A DNA stretch of 64,000 bases from Streptomyces sp. NBC_00425 (GTDB lineage: Bacteria; Actinomycetota; Actinomycetes; Streptomycetales; Streptomycetaceae). This document shows, piece by piece, positions 60,038-64,000 of the stretch. How positions within the stretch are numbered: the first letter of the stretch is position 1; each line of letters begins with the position of its first letter. Location: assembly GCF_036030735.1 (NCBI RefSeq), contig NZ_CP107928.1, positions 6,634,001 through 6,698,000 on the forward strand. The letters run 5' to 3'. A program made the position numbers and the translations under genes. The notes under the pieces were generated by a model, which worked only from the letters and a program-made list of their open reading frames with translations, ran no database searches and was not told where the DNA came from.

Positions 60038-60972
60038 CCGCCCTCACGCCCCCGGCCACCGTCGCACCGACCGCCGAGCGCACCTGGGGCACGGACCGCG
60101 GCAAGCGACGCCGGCCGTCGGGCCGCCGCCGCAGCACCCCGCTGACCATCGCCATGCTGGCCGCCCTCGCCTACTTCCTCCTCCCGCTGCTCTGGCTGCT
60201 GATCGCCTCGACCAAGAGCACGCAGGACCTGTTCAACAGCTTCGGCCTGTGGTTCTCGCACGCCCCGCAACTGCTGACGAACCTCAAGGACACCTTCACC
60301 CAGGACGACGGCGTCTTCGTACGCTGGCTGCTCAACACGGTCGTGTACGCGGGCGTCAGCGCGGTCGGCGCCGCGCTCCTCGCCGCCGCCGGCGGTTACG
60401 GCTTCTCCAAGTTCCGCTTCCGCGGCGACCGCACCGCCTTCAACCTGGTGCTCGGGGCGGTCATGGTGCCGACCACGGCCCTGGCGATCCCGACCTATCT
60501 GCTCTTCGCGAAGGCGGGCCTGGTCAACACCCCGTGGGCGATCATCCTGCCCTCCCTCGTCAACCCCTTCGGTCTCTACCTGATGCGCGTCTACGCCGAG
60601 GACGCGGTGCCGGACAGCATCCTCGAGGCCGCCCGCATCGACGGCGCAGGCGAGGCCCGGATCTTCTTCCGCATCGTCCTCAGGCTGCTGGGCCCCGGCC
60701 TGGTGACGGTTCTGCTCTTCACGCTGGTGGCGACGTGGAACAACTACTTCCTGCCGCTGATCATGCTGAACGACCCGGACCTGTACCCGATCACGGTCGG
60801 CCTGTCCTCCTGGGCGGCCCAGGCCCAGAACGGCGGATCCGGCGCCAGCAGCGACATGCTCGCGCTGGTGGTCACCGGCTCGCTGATCTCGATCATCCCG
60901 CTCGTCGTGGCCTTCCTGCTGCTCCAGCGGTACTGGCAGAGCGGCCTCGCCTCCGGCGGCGTCAAGCAGTAG
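60034..60972 (+). CDS. ABC sugar transporter permease (MalG-like)
   Basis: A 312-residue permease with six predicted helices and EAA loop EAARIDGAGEARIFFRIVLR. GTG 60034 follows AGGAGG and overlaps the previous stop. No ATPase gene follows; a shared MsiK-type ATPase is expected. Confidence 0.88.
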   Translation: MTALTPPATVAPTAERTWGTDRGKRRRPSGRRRSTPLTIAMLAALAYFLLPLLWLLIASTKSTQDLFNSFGLWFSHAPQLLTNLKDTFTQDDGVFVRWLLNTVVYAGVSAVGAALLAAAGGYGFSKFRFRGDRTAFNLVLGAVMVPTTALAIPTYLLFAKAGLVNTPWAIILPSLVNPFGLYLMRVYAEDAVPDSILEAARIDGAGEARIFFRIVLRLLGPGLVTVLLFTLVATWNNYFLPLIMLNDPDLYPITVGLSSWAAQAQNGGSGASSDMLALVVTGSLISIIPLVVAFLLLQRYWQSGLASGGVKQ

Positions 60973-61024
60973 CCCGCACGCCTCACCCCGCACCCCACTC
61001 CACGTATTCCCGGAGGTTTCCCCC

Positions 61025-63151
61025 ATGGCGGCTCTGCCTGCCCGTGTCCTGTTCGGCGCCGCGTACTACCACGAGTACACGCCCGCCTACGATCCCGAAC
61101 TCCAGCCGGACGAACGGCTGAAGACCGACCTGGACCTGATGGTCGAGGCGAACTTCAACGTCATCCGGGTCGGCGAGTCGGTCTGGTCGACCTGGGAGCC
61201 GGAGAACGGCCGCTTCGACCTCGACTGGCTCGAGCCCGTCCTCGACGGCGCCCACGAGCGCGGCATCTCCGTCATCCTCGGCACCCCGACGTACGCCGCG
61301 CCGCCGTGGCTGGCCCGCCAGTACCCGGAGATCACCGCCGAGCACGCCACCGGTCAGCGCCTGGGCTGGGGCGCCCGGCAGGAGATCGACTTCACCCACC
61401 CCGCGTTCCGGTTCCACGCCGAACGGGTGATCCGCAAGATGGCGGCACGCTACGCCGACCACCCCGCGGTCATCGGCTGGCAGGTCGACAACGAACCGGG
61501 TCTGCACCTCTTCCACAACCGTGGTGTCTTCCAGCGCTTCGTGGACTGCCTGCGCGAGAAGTACGGCGACGTCGAGACCCTCAACCGCGAGTGGGGCCTG
61601 GTGTACTGGTCCCACCGGCTGTCCGACTGGGCCGACCTGTGGATGCCGGACGGCAACGAACAGCCGCAGTACGACGTCGCCTGGCGGGAGTTCCAGGCCC
61701 GCCAGGTCACCGAGTTCATCGGCTGGCAGGCCGACATCGTCCGGGAGTACGCCCACCCCGAGCAGTTCGTCACCACCTGCATCTCGTACACCCGGCCGGG
61801 AGTGGCCGACGACGAGCTCGCCGCCCGTCTCGACATCGCCTCCGGCAACCCGTACTACGACATGCAGGACGGCCTCCTGCTCCCCGACCCCACCCCCGAC
61901 ACCCACGAGCAGGTCTGGAAGACCACCGGGGTGTGGGCGATGTACCAGACCGCCGACTGGATGTTCTCCTCGCGCCAGGAGCCCTTCCTCGTCACCGAGA
62001 CCAACGCCCAGAGCATCGGCTTCGCGTGGGACAACCGGCCCGGATACGACGGCCAGTGGCGCCAGGCCGCGTGGGCGCACGTGGCGCGCGGCGCGCGGAT
62101 GATCGAGTACTGGCAGTGGCAGACCCTGCGCTTCGGCGCCGAGACCTACTGGGGCGGAGTCCTCCCGCACAACGGCCGGCCCGGCCGTGCGTATGCCGAA
62201 ATAGCCCGGCTGGGCGCGGAGTTCGACAAGGCGGGCCCGCTGGTCGCCGGGCTCGAACCGGACGCCGACATCACGATGGTCTACTCGACGCCGAGCAAGT
62301 GGCTCATGCAGAAGTACCCGCCGCTCGCGACCCCCGACGGCGAACCGGACGCCGCCGCCTACCACCGCCTCTTCGACCCCTTCTACCGCGGCGCCTTCGA
62401 CGCGCGCCGCCAGGTGCGGATCGTCCACGCCAGGCAGTTGGGGGATCTGACCCCGGAGGAGGCCGTACGACGCCACCCCGTCCTCGTCGTCCCGGCCCTC
62501 TACGTCGTCGACGACGTCACCCTCGACTGGCTGGCGGCCTACGCCCACGCGGGCGGCCACCTGGTGCTCGGACCCCGCACCGGCTACGCCGACCACGAGG
62601 CCCGGGCCCGGATCGCCCCGGCCCCCGGCCGCCTCGCCGACGCCGCGGGGGCGACGTACGACGAGTTCAGCAACCTCCACCAGGAGGTCCCCGTGCACGG
62701 TGCGCCCGGCAGCCCGCTGCGGCTCCCGGAGACCGCCACCGCGACCCGGTGGATCGAGTGCCTGAACGCCACCGACGCCGAGGTCCTCGCCGGGTACGAC
62801 CACCCGCACTTCGGCCGTTGGCCGGCCGTCACCACCCGCCGTCACGGCGCGGGCCGGGTGACCACCGTCGGGACGGCGCCGGGCCGCGACCTCGCCCGGG
62901 CGCTCGCCGAATGGCTGGCGCCCGCCGCGAGCCACGCATGGCAGGACCTTCCCGAGTCGGTCACCGCGACGACCGGCACCTCTCCCGACGGCCGTCGCGT
63001 CCACGTCGTTCACAACTGGAGCTGGCAGTCCGCGCACGTGAGCGCGCCGGCCGATCTCTCCGACGTTCTGGACGGCACGTCCGTCCCCGCCGGTTCACGG
63101 CTGGACCTCGGTCCATGGGACGTCCGCGTGCTGAGCACCGCAACACCGTGA
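61025..63151 (+). CDS. GH42 beta-galactosidase
   Basis: A 708-residue GH42 enzyme: TIM barrel with acid/base Glu157 in WQVDNEPG and nucleophile Glu325 in FLVTETNAQS, a trimerisation/glutamine-amidotransferase-like domain (about residues 395-610) and a small C-terminal beta domain. No signal peptide, so it cleaves imported galactosides. It follows the importer with a 52-bp gap. GH42 enzymes commonly act on beta-1,3/1,4/1,6-galacto-oligosaccharides from plant galactans rather than lactose. Confidence 0.9.
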   Translation: MAALPARVLFGAAYYHEYTPAYDPELQPDERLKTDLDLMVEANFNVIRVGESVWSTWEPENGRFDLDWLEPVLDGAHERGISVILGTPTYAAPPWLARQYPEITAEHATGQRLGWGARQEIDFTHPAFRFHAERVIRKMAARYADHPAVIGWQVDNEPGLHLFHNRGVFQRFVDCLREKYGDVETLNREWGLVYWSHRLSDWADLWMPDGNEQPQYDVAWREFQARQVTEFIGWQADIVREYAHPEQFVTTCISYTRPGVADDELAARLDIASGNPYYDMQDGLLLPDPTPDTHEQVWKTTGVWAMYQTADWMFSSRQEPFLVTETNAQSIGFAWDNRPGYDGQWRQAAWAHVARGARMIEYWQWQTLRFGAETYWGGVLPHNGRPGRAYAEIARLGAEFDKAGPLVAGLEPDADITMVYSTPSKWLMQKYPPLATPDGEPDAAAYHRLFDPFYRGAFDARRQVRIVHARQLGDLTPEEAVRRHPVLVVPALYVVDDVTLDWLAAYAHAGGHLVLGPRTGYADHEARARIAPAPGRLADAAGATYDEFSNLHQEVPVHGAPGSPLRLPETATATRWIECLNATDAEVLAGYDHPHFGRWPAVTTRRHGAGRVTTVGTAPGRDLARALAEWLAPAASHAWQDLPESVTATTGTSPDGRRVHVVHNWSWQSAHVSAPADLSDVLDGTSVPAGSRLDLGPWDVRVLSTATP

Positions 63152-63170
63152 TTTCCCCGAAGGAGGGGCA

Positions 63171-64000
63171 GTGAAGAGAAGAACCACAGCAAAGGCGCTG
63201 GGCAGCTCCATCGCGGCCGCGGCACTGCTGGCCGGCTCCGTGGCCGGCGCGCAGGCGTACAACCCCACGGGCGGGACCATGTACCAGCTGGGCGGTGAGC
63301 CGTGCCTGAAGGGGCGGGGCAACTGCGCGGTCTATCCGAAGTCGGCCGAACTCCCCGGTGGACGGCTGGTCGCGTCGTTCGAGAAGTCGACGGTCGTGAC
63401 GTCGTCGGGCAGCGCGGCCGGACAGACCCTCCCGGTCTACAAGAGCGACGACGACGGGACGAGCTGGCAGCCGCTGTCGGAGGTCAAGGCGCCGGCGTAC
63501 CTCTCCGAGGACCCCGAGTACGCCAAGTACACGAGCAACTGGACCAACCCGTACCTGTACGTCCTCCCGCAGAAGGTCGGCGCTTTGAAGGCCGGCACGC
63601 TGCTCCTGGCGAGTGTCGTCTCCGGTGACGACTACTACTACAAGGAGCACAAGGCGGCCGACCCGGACTGGACCCCGTCCAACGACGGAGACCGCAGCGA
63701 TCTGGCCATCGCCCTGTACTCCAGCACCGATGACGGCAGGACCTGGAAGATCCAGAACGTCGTGGCGACCGCCGGCCGGCAGGGCGGCAGCGCGGGCGCG
63801 GTCGGCGAGAACATCGCCGCCGCCAACAAGTACCAGCAGGTGGACCCGCTGTGGGAGCCGTACCTGATGGTCTACAAGGGCAAGCTGGTCTGCTACTACT
63901 CCGACGAGAACGACTACGTCGGCTTCGACCCGGTCACCGGCGTGCCCCGGAAGGACCCCGCCAACGACACGGCCACCGACTCGCACGGCCAGATCCTCGT
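63171..64000 (+). CDS. secreted Asp-box (BNR) glycosidase-like protein, 3' end outside window
   Basis: The frame is open from GTG 63171 to the window end (about 276 codons) after AAGGAGGGG. It starts with an export signal (basic MKRRTTAK, then a hydrophobic stretch ending at VAGAQA). Asp-box-like repeats are visible: KSDDDGTSWQPL and SSTDDGRTWKI. DPLWEPYLMVYKGKLVCYYS recalls sialidase-fold enzymes such as GH93 exo-arabinanases and related secreted proteins. With GH42 and an importer it may trim arabinogalactan-type side chains outside the cell. Exact family is uncertain without the C-terminus. Confidence 0.7.
   Translation, partial: MKRRTTAKALGSSIAAAALLAGSVAGAQAYNPTGGTMYQLGGEPCLKGRGNCAVYPKSAELPGGRLVASFEKSTVVTSSGSAAGQTLPVYKSDDDGTSWQPLSEVKAPAYLSEDPEYAKYTSNWTNPYLYVLPQKVGALKAGTLLLASVVSGDDYYYKEHKAADPDWTPSNDGDRSDLAIALYSSTDDGRTWKIQNVVATAGRQGGSAGAVGENIAAANKYQQVDPLWEPYLMVYKGKLVCYYSDENDYVGFDPVTGVPRKDPANDTATDSHGQIL

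Overview
The window looks like a Streptomyces (or close actinomycete) chromosome, probably an arm or other accessory-rich stretch. GC content is very high with strong G/C third-position bias. Starts are often GTG or TTG, operon genes overlap by ATGA or GTGA, and the gene families are typical of Streptomyces (Tat lipoproteins, LacI-controlled sugar ABC operons without their own ATPase, PAS/GAF/SpoIIE phosphatase, DUF418 proteins). No rRNA, intact tRNA, CRISPR array, phage gene, integrase or transposase was recognised.

1-12.0 kb is a catabolic island that reads as one pathway. It encodes a glycoside-type MFS transporter, a GH3 beta-glucosidase, an amidase, a nitrilase, an IclR regulator, a benzoylformate-decarboxylase-like ThDP enzyme, an LDH/MDH-fold 2-hydroxyacid dehydrogenase and a benzaldehyde-type dehydrogenase. 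In order these could convert a cyanogenic glucoside (prunasin/amygdalin type) through mandelonitrile, mandelate, benzoylformate and benzaldehyde to benzoate. Matching IclR-like operators lie before the amidase and decarboxylase genes. The pathway is an inference from gene content and active-site residues.

12-25 kb is a mosaic: an AsnC/Lrp regulator with a divergent drug exporter; a HigBA toxin-antitoxin pair; a PmtA-like methyltransferase and DedA protein divergent from a histidine kinase/response regulator pair around a mirror-symmetric promoter; a broken xdhC; and a dicarboxylate symporter/PrpF/LysR locus. A repeat made of the higA 3' end, a hairpin and the 3' half of a CAU tRNA occurs near 16.3 kb and 25 kb. 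A more decayed third copy of its first part lies near 46 kb. These copies sit at borders between gene blocks.

25-39 kb is a carbohydrate locus: two LacI regulators, a sugar ABC importer, cytoplasmic GH3 and GH32 enzymes and a secreted multidomain GH30. 39-46 kb carries VapBC, two tandem DUF418 membrane proteins, a truncated response regulator and a MarR/old-yellow-enzyme/quinone-reductase operon. 46-50.6 kb is an arsenic island (ArsC, ArsR, aquaglyceroporin, second ArsR, Cys-tailed flavin monooxygenase) containing two broken genes. 50.7-55.4 kb holds a large phosphatase regulator, a second benzaldehyde-type dehydrogenase, an internally deleted dehydrogenase remnant and a small CxxC protein preceded by a minisatellite. 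56-64 kb is a second LacI-controlled sugar operon (ABC importer, GH42, and a secreted Asp-box protein cut by the window end).
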